A stretch of 64,000 nt of DNA from Anaerolineales bacterium (GCA_020850595.1 JADZEK010000054.1:62001-126000); one strand, 5' to 3'; counted from the first letter of the stretch, positions 17,801-25,817 are shown. Program-made: numbers and translations. Notes: generated by a model from the letters alone, not told the origin.

Positions 17801-18388
17801 CACGTGCTGGCCTCCGGCCGCAACGTCAACGTGCTCGTCCTCGACACGGAGGTGTACTCCAACACCGGCGGGCAGGCGTCCAAGTCCACGCCGCGCGCGG
17901 CGGTCGCCAAATTCGCCGCCGGCGGCAAGACCCGCGCCAAGAAAGACCTGGGCCTGCTCGCCATGGCTTACCGCAACGTTTACGTGGCGCACGTAGCCAT
18001 GGGCGCGAATGATGCCCAGACCATCCGGGCCTTTCAGGAAGCCGAGGCCTACGACGGCCCGGCGCTCATCCTGGCCTACAGCCACTGCATTGCCCACGGC
18101 TACGACATGCGCCATGGACTCGACCAGCAGAAGAAGGCGGTGCTGGCGGGCTACTGGCCGCTCTACCGCTACCACCCCGACCAGGCCAAGGACGGCCGCA
18201 GCGGGCTGACGCTCGACTCGAAGGCCCCCAGCCTGCCGCTGCAGCAGTACATGTACGAGGAGGGCCGCTTCCGCGTGCTCACCCAGATCAACCCAGCCGA
18301 AGCCGAACGCCTGCTGCGCCTCGCCCAGCAAGATGTCGCCGAGCGCTGGCAAACTTACGAGCAACTGGCCGCCGCCGCGAAAGGGTAA
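14804..18388 (+). CDS. nifJ: Pyruvate:ferredoxin (flavodoxin) oxidoreductase, single-chain
   Basis: 1194 residues, the normal length for the fused homodimeric enzyme that oxidises pyruvate to acetyl-CoA and CO2 and reduces ferredoxin. Domain I opens with AIVTIDGNEAAAYVAHKLNE and contains YPITPSSGMGE. The two-cluster ferredoxin domain shows CIQCGKCVLIC near 696-706 and CTGCALCFEVC near 752-762. The distal cluster begins ACAGCGETPY near 826. The TPP site has GGDGWAYDIGYGGLDH near 985 and EVYSNTGGQASKSTP. The start is GTG with GGAGGG six bases upstream. The adjacent DHOD-like gene, eight bases downstream, is a recurrent partner in this lineage. Reduced ferredoxin would feed the NuoEF/Hnd block or other acceptors. 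Confidence 0.97.
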   Translation: MTKRAIVTIDGNEAAAYVAHKLNEVIAIYPITPSSGMGELSDQWSAEGKTNIWGTVPLVVEMQSEGGAAGAVHGALQTGALTTTFTASQGLLLMLPNMYKIAGELIPTVFHVAARTVAAHALSIFGDHSDVMGVRAAGWAMLSSGAVQEVMDLALIAQAATLRARVPFMHFFDGFRTSHEVMKIEALGDDDLRAMIADDVVHAHRRRGLTPERPVLRGSAQNPDVFFQAREAGNPFYAACPGIVQAEMDKFAALTGRHYHLFDYSGAPDAERVLVLMGSGAETARETAAYLNEQGEKVGVVAVRLYRPFDAAALVQALPASVKAIGVLDRTKEPGATGDPLYQDVVTAVSEAYATGQAPFSGMPRLISGRYGLSSKEFTPAMVKAVYDELAKPQPKNHFTIGILDDVSHTSLDYDPAFTTEAADTTRAIFYGLGSDGTVGANKNSIKIIGEATSNAAQGYFVYDSKKSGSMTISHLRFGPRPIHAAYLISRATFVACHQFNFLERFDVLAPAEPGAVFLLNSAYGPAEVWAHLPRPTQKQLVSKRLRLFVIDADRVARETGMGGRINTIMQTCFFAVSGVMPRDAALAAIKHAIQKTYGKRGDLVVQRNYEAVAQTLDNLHEVAVPAAVTSPVELRAPVPAQAPAFVQQVTAAMIAGRGDELPVSALPADGTFPTNTAQWEKRAIADEIPAWDPSICIQCGKCVLICPHAVIREKVYPAAALAGAPAAFLSAPARWKEFADQRYTLQVSPDDCTGCALCFEVCPVKNKSESRLRAVNMTPLPPRRAADNENWQFFLDLPEVDRRDLNVMTVKDVALLQPLFEFSLACAGCGETPYLKLISQLFGDRALIANATGCSSIYGGNLPTTPWSQNKAGRGPAWANSLFEDNAEFGLGFRLTLDKQLEYADELLGRLAVWVEPTLVDALRAADQTNDRGIVEQRERVALLKERLTALQADAQAPAAARAEAENLLSVADVLVKRSLWIVGGDGWAYDIGYGGLDHVLASGRNVNVLVLDTEVYSNTGGQASKSTPRAAVAKFAAGGKTRAKKDLGLLAMAYRNVYVAHVAMGANDAQTIRAFQEAEAYDGPALILAYSHCIAHGYDMRHGLDQQKKAVLAGYWPLYRYHPDQAKDGRSGLTLDSKAPSLPLQQYMYEEGRFRVLTQINPAEAERLLRLAQQDVAERWQTYEQLAAAAKG

Positions 18389-18396
18389 CCGCCGCC

Positions 18397-19428
18397 ATGC
18401 CTGACTTCTCGACCACCTATCTCGGCCTCCAGCTCAGCAGCCCGCTGGTCCCCTCGGCCTCGCCGCTGGCGCGCAGCCTGGACAACCTCCGGCGCATGGA
18501 AGACGCCGGCGCGGGGGCGGTCGTCCTGCACTCGCTCTTCGAGGAGCAGATCAACGCCGAAAGCAATTCGCTCGATTACTTCCTGACCCACGGGTCCGAG
18601 AGCTACGGCGAGGCGCTCTCCTACTTCCCCGAAGCCTCTGCCTACCGGCTCACGCCTGAACTCTACCTGGAACATATCCGTCGGGCCAAGGCGGCGCTCA
18701 AAATCCCCATCATCGCCAGCCTTAACGGGATCTCCGCCGGGTCGGGCTACGTGGTCAACCGCCGCCAGGGCGACTGGATCAAGTATGCGGCGCTCATGGA
18801 GCAAGCCGGCGCCGACGCGCTGGAGCTGAACCTGTACTACGTACCCACCGACCCCGACCTATCGGGCGAGGCAGTGGAAAACATGTACGCCGATTTGCTC
18901 ATTGACGTGAGCAGCAGCGTGCACCTCCCCGTCGCCATGAAGCTTAGCCCGTTCTTCAGCTGCCTGCCCAACATGGCGCGGCGGCTGGTGGAATGTGGCG
19001 CCAGCGGACTGGTGCTGTTCAACCGCTTCTACCAGCCCGATATTGACCTCGACACGCTCGACGTGGTGCCGCACCTAAACCTGACCACGCCGCAGGAGCT
19101 TCAGGCGCTGCGCGTGCCCTTGCGCTGGATCGCCCTGCTCTACGGCCGCCTCGAAGCCGACCTGGCGCTCTCGTCCGGCGTCCACACCGCCGAAGACGCG
19201 CTCAAGGCGATGCTGGCCGGGGCCAAGGTCGCCATGATGACCTCCGCCCTGCTCATGCACGGCATCGGCCGGCTGGCCGATATCCGCGCCCAGATGCTTC
19301 AATGGATGGAAGCGCACGAGTATGAATCCATTGCACAGATGTGCGGCAGCGTCAGCCAGAAGTCGGTGCCGTACCCGGCCGCCTTTGAGCGGGCCAGCTA
19401 CATTCGCACCATCGGCGTCGGCCACTAG
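18397..19428 (+). CDS. Dihydroorotate dehydrogenase-like FMN protein linked to PFOR
   Basis: 343 residues of the PyrD/PreA-like TIM-barrel family: STTYLGLQLSSPLVPSASPL at the N-terminus, PIIASLNGISAGSGY near 105-119, ALELNLYYVPTDPD and VAMKLSPFFS further on. In true dihydroorotate dehydrogenases the catalytic base lies in an N-x-S/C-x-P stretch. Here the corresponding region, LNLYYVPTDP, lacks it, and no pyr genes are nearby, so pyrimidine synthesis is unlikely. The gene follows PFOR by eight bases. A flavoprotein role in disposing of PFOR electrons is inferred from context only. The gene ends 23 bases before an intrinsic terminator. Confidence 0.85.
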   Translation: MPDFSTTYLGLQLSSPLVPSASPLARSLDNLRRMEDAGAGAVVLHSLFEEQINAESNSLDYFLTHGSESYGEALSYFPEASAYRLTPELYLEHIRRAKAALKIPIIASLNGISAGSGYVVNRRQGDWIKYAALMEQAGADALELNLYYVPTDPDLSGEAVENMYADLLIDVSSSVHLPVAMKLSPFFSCLPNMARRLVECGASGLVLFNRFYQPDIDLDTLDVVPHLNLTTPQELQALRVPLRWIALLYGRLEADLALSSGVHTAEDALKAMLAGAKVAMMTSALLMHGIGRLADIRAQMLQWMEAHEYESIAQMCGSVSQKSVPYPAAFERASYIRTIGVGH

Positions 19429-19451
19429 CCGGCGGGCCGCGCCGCGCACCA

Positions 19452-19482
19452 CGGGCCTGGCAGTCAGCCCGGCCCGTTTTAA
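19452..19482 (+). terminator. Intrinsic terminator after the PFOR/DHOD-like operon
   Basis: CGGGCC (19452-19457) pairs with GGCCCG (19471-19476), with a partly paired inner loop and TTTTAATT following. Confidence 0.7.
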
Positions 19483-19509
19483 TTGCGGCCTCGGTTGGTC
19501 GAAAAGCGG

Positions 19510-20106
19510 TTAGCCGGGGATAAGCGAACGCAGCGGCGCGGCGGGCCGTGCGGCGGCGCGGGTCAGGCGGATTGGCTGTCGCAGCAGCGCCGCCAGCCGC
19601 GCCCGCGCCCGGTGCAGGCGGCTCTTCACCGCTGAAATGGTCAGGCCGGTGGCCGCGGCGATGTCGCCGTAGGAGAGGCCGCCCCAGTAGTGCAGCACCA
19701 GCACCTGCTGGTCGAGCGGGGCCAGACGCTTCAAGTGGCCCTGCAGCTCACTCCAGCGCTCGGCCTGGAGGAGCAGCGCTTCGGGGCCGAGGCCCGGCTG
19801 GCGCAGCGCCGGGTGCCGGGCCGCCTGTGGAGCTTCGAGCGAGACCCACACCAGGTGGCGGCGGCGCAGCCGGTCAATGCAGTAATGCGCGGCGATGGAC
19901 ATCAGCCAGGTCTTAGCCGGGCGGTGGGGATCATACCGGTCGCGATGCGTGTACGCCCGCAGGAACGTCTCCTGGGCGGCGTCTTCGGCTTCGGCAGCGG
20001 CCCCGAGCAGGCGGAAACACAGGTTGAACACCGGGGCCTGGTAAGCCTCCACCCACTGGGTGAAATCAGCAGCCGAGCAGCGCGAGGAGTAGTTAGAACG
20101 CGGCAT
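19510..20106 (-). CDS. ECF-type RNA polymerase sigma factor
   Basis: 198 residues from the ATG at 20106; earlier in-frame starts at 20184 and 20226 are possible. Region 2 is FTQWVEAYQAPVFNLCFRLL followed by AEAEDAAQETFLRAY and the DNA-opening segment KTWLMSIAAHYCIDRLRRR. Region 4 has LDQQVLVLHYWGGLSYGDIA and ISAVKSRLHRARARL. No anti-sigma gene is adjacent. A TACGAT hexamer 22 bases before the ATG could be its -10. It is divergent from the Rrf2 regulator gene, and the inverted repeat at 20220-20255 lies upstream of both. Confidence 0.9.
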   Translation of the reverse strand: MPRSNYSSRCSAADFTQWVEAYQAPVFNLCFRLLGAAAEAEDAAQETFLRAYTHRDRYDPHRPAKTWLMSIAAHYCIDRLRRRHLVWVSLEAPQAARHPALRQPGLGPEALLLQAERWSELQGHLKRLAPLDQQVLVLHYWGGLSYGDIAAATGLTISAVKSRLHRARARLAALLRQPIRLTRAAARPAAPLRSLIPG

Positions 20107-20219
20107 TTCGCAGATCGAGTGTGGCCTGATCGTACCCTGCCAGCCTAACTCAGACAGCCCCGGTTGCCGAGTATCAATTGTCATCAGCCCGCAGTGAGTA
20201 ATTGGTCGTCTCCGGCGTT

Positions 20220-20255
20220 GTGACAAATTAAACCTGAGTAAAGGAAGTTTGTCAC
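20220..20255. promoter_or_regulatory. 8-bp inverted repeat in the sigma/Rrf2 divergent promoter region
   Basis: GTGACAAA (20220-20227) and TTTGTCAC (20248-20255) are exact complements 20 bases apart. Inside them, AAACCT and AGGAAGTTT form a second imperfect dyad. The site lies about 95 bases before the Rrf2 ATG and 114 before the sigma start. It is a likely operator, perhaps for the Fe-S Rrf2 protein itself, but no consensus is matched closely. Confidence 0.5.
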
Positions 20256-20348
20256 TATCAGACGGCGGGCGCTCGCCCTATCCTTATTCAGGGAGTTTTG
20301 GGCGTCCGGCCCGCCAACGTCCCGCGCCGGCCCAGAGTGGGAGGTCTT

Positions 20349-20798
20349 ATGACGATCACACGACAGGCAGATTACGCAGTGCGGGCGGTGCTCTACCTGT
20401 GCCAGCATGGGCCAACGGCCCGCATCGTCACGTCCGAAATCGGGCGCGAGCAGCACATCCCGGTCACCTTCCTGGCCAAGATCATTGCCCAGCTATCCGC
20501 CGCCGGCGTCGTGCGCTCCACGCGCGGCGCGCACGGCGGCGTCACCCTGGGACGGGCGCCCGAGAGCATCTCGCTGCTCGACATCGTCGAGATCATTGAC
20601 GGCCCGCTGCTCCTCAACGACTGCGTCGGCAACGCCGACACCTGCCCCAGCAGCGTCAATTGCCCGGTTCACGATATCTGGTGCGAGGCGCAGGCCGAAC
20701 TGGTCAAGCGCCTGGCGGCCACGACCTTCGCCCAGTTGGTGCAGGAGCGGCAACTGATACCCGCCGGCGCCGCGCCCAACGTCGTGACGGTCGCGTAA
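20349..20798 (+). CDS. Rrf2-family transcription regulator with Fe-S ligand cysteines
   Basis: 149 residues; MTITRQADYAVRAVLYL is the typical Rrf2 winged-helix start. The recognition part is REQHIPVTFLAKIIAQL, with the wing STRGAHGGVTLGR. Three Cys (C92, C99, C105) are spaced as in IscR/NsrR-type sensors, preceded by the ISLLDIVEIIDGPLLL dimerisation helix. It should bind a [2Fe-2S] or [4Fe-4S] cluster and respond to oxygen, NO or iron-sulfur status. The neighbourhood of Fe-S-rich PFOR and NuoEF genes makes iron-sulfur control plausible (inference). GGGAGG precedes the ATG at a good distance. It converges with a Usp gene 18 bases downstream, with no terminator in between. Confidence 0.92.
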   Translation: MTITRQADYAVRAVLYLCQHGPTARIVTSEIGREQHIPVTFLAKIIAQLSAAGVVRSTRGAHGGVTLGRAPESISLLDIVEIIDGPLLLNDCVGNADTCPSSVNCPVHDIWCEAQAELVKRLAATTFAQLVQERQLIPAGAAPNVVTVA

Positions 20799-20816
20799 GA
20801 TGCTGCCCCGGCGCGC

Positions 20817-21272
20817 TCACTCCGCCAAGGTCAGCGTCTGGTAGCGCCCCGGCGCTAACAACACCGGCACGGTCGTCGCGCGCACGACGGCTTCGGCTAC
20901 GCTGCCATACAGCAGCCGGCCGACGCCGCTGCGGCTGTGGGTTGACATCACAATCAGGCTGACCGACAGGCGCACGGCCGTCGCGATGATGGTCGTCGGA
21001 GCTGTGCCCATCTCCACCACCAGGTGGGTGTTCCGCGGGAGGCCGCAGCGGGTCCGGACGGTCTCTAGGTAGGCGCGCGCCGCCTGCCGTTCCTGCTGTT
21101 CCCAAACCCGGCTCAACGCATACAGCCCGCCCGAAAACTCCAACTCGGCGGGGGCTACCACGCGCAGCAGCACCACCTGGCTGTCGAAGCCGCGCGCCAG
21201 GGCCAGCGCCGGTTCGAGGGCCGCTTCCGCCAGCGACGATCCATCCAGGGGGACAAGCATGCGGTGGAACAT
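20817..21272 (-). CDS. Universal stress protein
   Basis: 151 residues from the ATG at 21272: MFHRMLVPLDGSSLAEAAL opening, LIVMSTHSRSGVGRLLYGSV nucleotide loop, and a PVLLAPGRY end. It is a single UspA domain. An in-frame extension of 110 residues upstream is low-complexity and was rejected. It is paralogous to 21691-22203 (MFRTILVPLDGSSLAEQAL) and to the fragment at 1-364. It is divergent from the other Usp gene with 418 bases between them. Confidence 0.92.
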   Translation of the reverse strand: MFHRMLVPLDGSSLAEAALEPALALARGFDSQVVLLRVVAPAELEFSGGLYALSRVWEQQERQAARAYLETVRTRCGLPRNTHLVVEMGTAPTTIIATAVRLSVSLIVMSTHSRSGVGRLLYGSVAEAVVRATTVPVLLAPGRYQTLTLAE

Positions 21273-21690
21273 GGCGAGCGGGCCGCCTGCTTCTTTCAGT
21301 GAGGTGCGCTTGTTGGACAGTAGTTTACCGCCGGCCGGCGCGCGCATTCCAGTGTGGAACATCCTCTCCCGCCGCGCCGATGCTCGGCAGTACCCAGCCG
21401 CGTCGTCGCAGGGCGCCCCGGCTGCTGCGCACTCCGCCCCCGTGCCATCCTTTCGGTCGGTCTGGCTGCGCTCCACCATGACGCGGGACTTTGCAGCGCC
21501 GCCGCCATTTGTGCTTTGTTTCACCATAGGCACTGGCCAGCCTGGGCCTGGTGCGCCTCGTGGCGCGCAAATGGTGCCAATCAGCATCCCAAAGCATGAC
21601 ATGCGCCACTAGGGCCGCTGGAGGCAAGCTGTATTGTGGGAGGATGGGCCATTGACCGGCCCGCCCTGCCTGCGCGTGGAGTCATTGCGA
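21273..21690. other. Divergent intergenic region between two Usp genes
   Basis: About 418 bases containing the control regions for both Usp genes. Base composition is slightly lower in GC than the flanks around 21490-21540. I see no open frame with gene character, no clear -35/-10 pair and no long inverted repeat. Confidence 0.5.
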
Positions 21691-22203
21691 ATGTTTCGGA
21701 CCATCCTTGTCCCCCTCGACGGTTCCAGCCTGGCCGAGCAAGCGCTCGAGCCGGCCTGCCGCATCGCCGAGAAGTTCGACAGCGCGCTGCTGCTGCTGCG
21801 CATCGTGCCGCAGGAGCGCATCGCCCCCGCACTGCCGCTGCTGGCCACCCGCCCCGGCGTCGAGGCGCCGGCGCCCGCCCCGCGACCGGTCATGGACGAG
21901 GCCGCAGCCTACCTCTCCAGCCTGACACTGCCTAGCGCCATTCGTTCGGTGAGCAGCCAGGTGCTGGCTGGCGCCCCGCCTGAACTCATCGTGGCGACGG
22001 CCGAGGCGGGCGAGGTAGATTTGATCGTGATGTCTACGCACGGCCGTACCGGCCTGGTGCGCCTGCTATATGGCAGCGTGGCCGAGGCGGTGCTGCGCGG
22101 CGCGTCGGTGCCCGTGCTGCTGGTCCCCAGCCGTGCCGTGACCGAGAAGGTCTCAAGCCCCGCTACCCCCACCTTGCGGCCGGCCGGCGGCAGCGCGGCC
22201 TAA
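21691..22203 (+). CDS. Universal stress protein
   Basis: 170 residues with MFRTILVPLDGSSLAEQALE at the start, LIVMSTHGRTGLVRLLYGS as the ATP loop (G-x2-G pattern followed by GS) and VPVLLVPSR at the final strand. It is followed by a 20-residue Pro/Ala/Ser tail. The middle is longer than in the neighbour owing to a Pro-rich RPGVEAPAPAPRPV loop. The deazaflavin-type reductase begins ten bases after the stop, so they are probably co-transcribed. Confidence 0.92.
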   Translation: MFRTILVPLDGSSLAEQALEPACRIAEKFDSALLLLRIVPQERIAPALPLLATRPGVEAPAPAPRPVMDEAAAYLSSLTLPSAIRSVSSQVLAGAPPELIVATAEAGEVDLIVMSTHGRTGLVRLLYGSVAEAVLRGASVPVLLVPSRAVTEKVSSPATPTLRPAGGSAA

Positions 22204-22213
22204 GGCCCCGCCG

Positions 22214-22618
22214 ATGGCCGGCGGCGTCTGGTACAACCCGCTAGTCTCCTGGCTGCTGCGCTCGCCGCTGCGCTGGGCCATGGACAGCAGCACGTTGCTC
22301 CTCACCTGCATCGGCCGCAAGTCGGGCCGCGCCTACACCTTTCCTGTCAGCTATGCGCAAACCGGCGACCGCATTCGCCTCATCACCGCGCAACATAAGA
22401 CCTGGTGGAAGAACTTGGAGGTCAACACCACCGTGACGCTGTGGCTGCGCGGTCAGGCGCGCACCGGCCGCGCAGTCGTCACGCCGCTCGACCGCGCCGG
22501 CCGTGTGGCTGCCATGCTGGAGGTCTACCCAGGCCTACTGCGCCGGCTGGCCGAACAGCAAGCCGCCACCGCCGTGGTCATAGCTATTCACCTTGACCCG
22601 CCGACCCGCCCCGGCTGA
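22214..22618 (+). CDS. Deazaflavin (F420)-dependent nitroreductase/quinone reductase family protein
   Basis: 134 residues of the DUF385/Ddn split-barrel family: WYNPLVSWLLRSPLRWAMD, TCIGRKSGRAYTFPVSY and TWWKNLEVNTTVTLWLRGQ are the family's conserved stretches. Members bind F420H2 (some bind heme or flavin) and reduce quinones or nitro compounds; others have no known activity. It is shorter than typical (about 150) at both ends. The presence of this family is compatible with an F420-making Chloroflexota, but no F420 biosynthesis gene is in the window. Confidence 0.8.
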   Translation: MAGGVWYNPLVSWLLRSPLRWAMDSSTLLLTCIGRKSGRAYTFPVSYAQTGDRIRLITAQHKTWWKNLEVNTTVTLWLRGQARTGRAVVTPLDRAGRVAAMLEVYPGLLRRLAEQQAATAVVIAIHLDPPTRPG

Positions 22619-22650
22619 GCCGCCACTTGCCTGCCCCAACCATAGACAGA

Positions 22651-22669
22651 CCGTCTGAGGTTCAGGCGG
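22651..22669. terminator. Weak hairpin between convergent genes
   Basis: CCGTCTG (22651-22657) can pair with CAGGCGG (22663-22669) with one G-U pair and a 5-base loop. It lies between the reductase stop and the exchanger stop. No U-run is seen. Confidence 0.35.
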
Positions 22670-22700
22670 CCCACCTTCGTTCGAGCGCAGCGTTGGCCGC

Positions 22701-24344
22701 TCAGCGCAGCCAGGCCAGCAGCAACTGCGCCAGCACAATTTTGCCGATCGTGGCGATAGGGTAAACCGTGGCATAGCCCACGTTGGGCAGGTCGTTGCCC
22801 GTGCTTTCCAGCGCGAAACCCAGCACAGCGGGCTGCGTGGTCAACCCGGCCAGCATCCCCGCCAGTTGGCCCAGCGGGATTTTCAGCAGGCGGTAGCCCA
22901 CCCACAGCAGCATCCAGGCCGAGCCGGCGGTCACCAGCAGGCCCGCAGCGAGGATCGTCAGCCCGGCCCCCTGCGCCAACGTGGTCAAGAAAGCGTAGCC
23001 GGCCCGCGTGCCCACCCCGGCCAGGAACAGCACCAGGCCCAGTTGCCGCAGCGTCAGGTTGGCGCTGAACGGCAGCGTCCACACCAGCGGGCCGGAGCGC
23101 TGCAAGGCGCCCAGCGCCAGGGCCGCCACCAGCGGCCCGCCGGCCAGCCCCAACTTGAACCCCAGCCCGCCCGGCAGCGGAATCGGCGCCACGCCCAAGA
23201 GCAGACCAAGGGCCAGCCCCAGGCTGAACGACAGCACGTCAATCTCGCTCAGCGCGCGGTATGAGTCGCCCAGGAACTTGCTCACCGCGTCCATGGCCTG
23301 CCGCTGGGTCAGCACGCGCACGCGGTCGCCCAGTTCCAGCACCGTATCGCCGTTGGGCACAAATTCCACGTCACCGCGCCGCACGCGTGTCACCAGGGCG
23401 CCAAACTGCTGCGGCAGGTTCAGATCGCTCAGCCGGTGACCGGCGATCTTGGGGTTCGACACAAACACGCGCCGGTAGTCGAGCCGGCTGCGGTCGAGGT
23501 CCAGGCGCTCTTCGCTCACCTCGCCCAGGCAGGCCGTCACCCGCTCTAGCGCCTCAGCCACGCCCACCACCGTAACCACGTCGCCGAGTTCGAGGCGCCA
23601 CTGTCCGTCGGCCACGCGCAACTCGCCGCCGCGCCGGACGCGGCCGAACACCACTTCCCAGCCCTGTGCCCGGCTCAGTTCGTGGATAGACATCGCGCTC
23701 ACCTCCGGCCGGGTCACGCGCACCGTGCGGTTGCGGAGCTGCTTGTGAACGGCCGCAGGCGGCGCATCGTGGAAGTGGCGGGCCTCGGCCGCATAATCCA
23801 CGCGCCACCAGCGGCGCGCCAGCGCCAAAGCGATTAGCGTGCCGACCACTCCCAGCGGGTAGGCGACAGAATACGCCACCACCGGCTCGGTCAGCGCCGC
23901 TTCCAGGTCAGGCAGGGCCTGTGCCTTCAGGTATTCCAGCACGGCGGCCAGCGCGGGGGTGTTGGTCAGGCTGCCCGCGAACAGGCCTGCCGCCACGGCG
24001 CCTTTCAGCCGCAGCGCCGCCGCCAGCAGCCCGGTGAGCGCGGCGGCCACGGCCAGCACGACCACGATCAGGGCGTTGTCGCGCAAGCCCTTGCGGCGCA
24101 GCGCGGCAAAGAAGCTCGGCCCGCTGCTCAAACCCACCGTGTAGACGAATAACACCAGGCCCAGTTGGTAGAGCAGCTCGGGCAGCCGGAGGTCGGGGTC
24201 GAGTGCGCCAAACGCCAGGCCCACAAACAGCACGGCCGCCACGCCCAGGCTGCTGCCGGCGATCTTCACTCGACCCAGCAGGTAGCCCAGCGCGGCGACC
24301 GCGAACAGCAGCAGCAATGGATTGTCAACCAGCAGCTTGATCAT
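22701..24344 (-). CDS. AspT/YidE-type exchanger (aspartate:alanine exchanger family) with two RCK_C domains
   Basis: 547 residues with the duplicated architecture of the AAE family: five hydrophobic helices (1-165, including YLLGRVKIAGSSLGVAAVLF), two cytoplasmic RCK_C/TrkA-C domains (about 200-275 and 290-365), then six more helices (370-547, with GPLVAALALGALQRSGPLVW and GLTTQPAVLGFALE). Known members swap dicarboxylates or amino acids such as aspartate/alanine. The substrate here is not predictable. It starts 30 bases after the transhydrogenase stop on the same strand, so they probably share a transcript; the upstream stretch has no clear Shine-Dalgarno. Confidence 0.88.
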   Translation of the reverse strand: MIKLLVDNPLLLLFAVAALGYLLGRVKIAGSSLGVAAVLFVGLAFGALDPDLRLPELLYQLGLVLFVYTVGLSSGPSFFAALRRKGLRDNALIVVVLAVAAALTGLLAAALRLKGAVAAGLFAGSLTNTPALAAVLEYLKAQALPDLEAALTEPVVAYSVAYPLGVVGTLIALALARRWWRVDYAAEARHFHDAPPAAVHKQLRNRTVRVTRPEVSAMSIHELSRAQGWEVVFGRVRRGGELRVADGQWRLELGDVVTVVGVAEALERVTACLGEVSEERLDLDRSRLDYRRVFVSNPKIAGHRLSDLNLPQQFGALVTRVRRGDVEFVPNGDTVLELGDRVRVLTQRQAMDAVSKFLGDSYRALSEIDVLSFSLGLALGLLLGVAPIPLPGGLGFKLGLAGGPLVAALALGALQRSGPLVWTLPFSANLTLRQLGLVLFLAGVGTRAGYAFLTTLAQGAGLTILAAGLLVTAGSAWMLLWVGYRLLKIPLGQLAGMLAGLTTQPAVLGFALESTGNDLPNVGYATVYPIATIGKIVLAQLLLAWLR

Positions 24345-24374
24345 TCACGTCCGGCCGCCGGCGCTCCGGCGCGC

Positions 24375-25799
24375 TCAGTCCTCCGGCCCGGCTTCGGCCC
24401 GGCGCAGCCGCTCCAGGCCGTCGAGCGCGGCCGTCTTATACGCCTCAGAGAGCGTGGGGTAGTTGTAGACCGCGGCGCAGAAAGTCTCGACCGGCCCGCC
24501 GGCCGCCAGCACCTGCGCCGCCAGGTGGATCAGGTCCGCCGCGCCTTCACACATCACTTGCGCGCCCAGCAGCCGGTGCGTGGCCGGATCGAACACCAAC
24601 TTGAGCATACCGCTGGTGTCACCGCTCATCTGCGCGCGGTGGTTGCGCTCAAAGTAGGCATAGCCCGCGACGCACGGCTGGCCCTGCTCTGCGCAGGCTT
24701 CTTCTGACAACCCGACCATGCCGATCTCGGGGATGGTGTACACCGCCACCGGGTACACGGCGGCCGGCGGGGCGGCGTTCTCAAAGGCGTGGGCCACCAC
24801 AGCCCGCGCCTGCACCATGGAGGCGGAGGCCAACGCGGGCCAGCCGACCACGTCGCCCGCTGCGTAAATGTGCGGCTGGGCCGTCTGGAAGAAATCGTTG
24901 ACCGGCAGGTGGCCCCGCTCGTTGGCCGCCAGCCCGGCCGCCGCCAGGTTCAGGCCGGCCACGTTGCCATGACGGCCCACGGCCACCAGCACCACCTCGG
25001 CTTCCATCGCGCTGCTGGTAAGTGTCAGGCGCACCGACCCGGCCGTCTCCGCGGGCGGCGTCTCGAGCGCGATGACGTTGTCGTTCAGGAAGAACTGCGC
25101 GCCTTGCCGTTCCAGATGGTGCTGCCAGCGCTGAGCCAACTCGCCATCCACCGGGGCGATCAGGCGCGCGCGGGCCTCAATGACCGTCACGCGTGTGCCC
25201 AGGGCGTTGAAGATCGAGGCGTATTCACAGCCGATGGTGCCGCCGCCGACAATCGCCAGCGACTGAGGCAGGCGGTCGAGCGTGAGCACGCTCTCTGAGT
25301 CGCGCACTTGCGGATGCTCAAACGGAAACAGTTGGGGGCGGATGGAGGTGGAACCCGTGGCCACCAGGATCACGTCGCCGGTGAGCGTTTCCTGCGCCGG
25401 GCCGTCTTCCGTCGGCCGCGTTACCCGCACGGTGTGCGGGTCCTGAAAGGCCGCCGTGCCGTGCACCACCCGAATGCGCAGCCGTTCTACGTTGCGCTGG
25501 ATGACGCCCCACGCGGCCTCAACGACGATGTCCTTGTTGTACATCAGGTCGGCCAGGCGGGTCGCGGGCTGCAGCGCGAAGGTCAGGCTGTCCAGCGCGC
25601 GGCGGCGCAGCGTGTCCAGCGTCGCCGCCGCTTCGCGCAGCATCTTGGATGGCATCGTGCCGGTGGTCAGGCCCGCGCCGCCGATGTACGGCTCGCGCTC
25701 CACCAACGCCACCCGGCGGCCCAGCGCCGCGGCCTGCGCGGCGGCCTGCGCCCCGGCCGGTCCAGCGCCGATCACAATGAGGTCAAAGTGGGCGGCCAT
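24375..25799 (-). CDS. sthA: Soluble pyridine nucleotide transhydrogenase-like flavoprotein
   Basis: 474 residues of the class I disulfide-oxidoreductase fold: FAD dinucleotide site IVIGAGPAGAQAAAQA, second GG-containing NAD(P) site VGGGTIGCEYASIF near 178-191, and FAD site two YAAGDVVGWPAL near 300. The redox disulfide of lipoamide dehydrogenase is replaced by GGAGLTTGTMPSK, and the C-terminal His-Pro motif by NYPTLSEAYK. Both changes are typical of SthA, which moves hydride between NADPH and NAD+. GGAG lies upstream of the ATG at 25799, and a hairpin occupies the 5' leader. It is probably transcribed with the exchanger downstream. A ferredoxin-independent NAD(P)H balance role fits the fermentative block. 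Confidence 0.85.
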   Translation of the reverse strand: MAAHFDLIVIGAGPAGAQAAAQAAALGRRVALVEREPYIGGAGLTTGTMPSKMLREAAATLDTLRRRALDSLTFALQPATRLADLMYNKDIVVEAAWGVIQRNVERLRIRVVHGTAAFQDPHTVRVTRPTEDGPAQETLTGDVILVATGSTSIRPQLFPFEHPQVRDSESVLTLDRLPQSLAIVGGGTIGCEYASIFNALGTRVTVIEARARLIAPVDGELAQRWQHHLERQGAQFFLNDNVIALETPPAETAGSVRLTLTSSAMEAEVVLVAVGRHGNVAGLNLAAAGLAANERGHLPVNDFFQTAQPHIYAAGDVVGWPALASASMVQARAVVAHAFENAAPPAAVYPVAVYTIPEIGMVGLSEEACAEQGQPCVAGYAYFERNHRAQMSGDTSGMLKLVFDPATHRLLGAQVMCEGAADLIHLAAQVLAAGGPVETFCAAVYNYPTLSEAYKTAALDGLERLRRAEAGPED

Positions 25800-25817
25800 A
25801 TCACACTCCGCAAAGTT

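Noticed and set aside
20218..20235. A Rex site before the Rrf2 gene
   Set aside because: TTGTGA is present but the second half-site (TCACAA) is not at the right distance. The dyad there is of another type.
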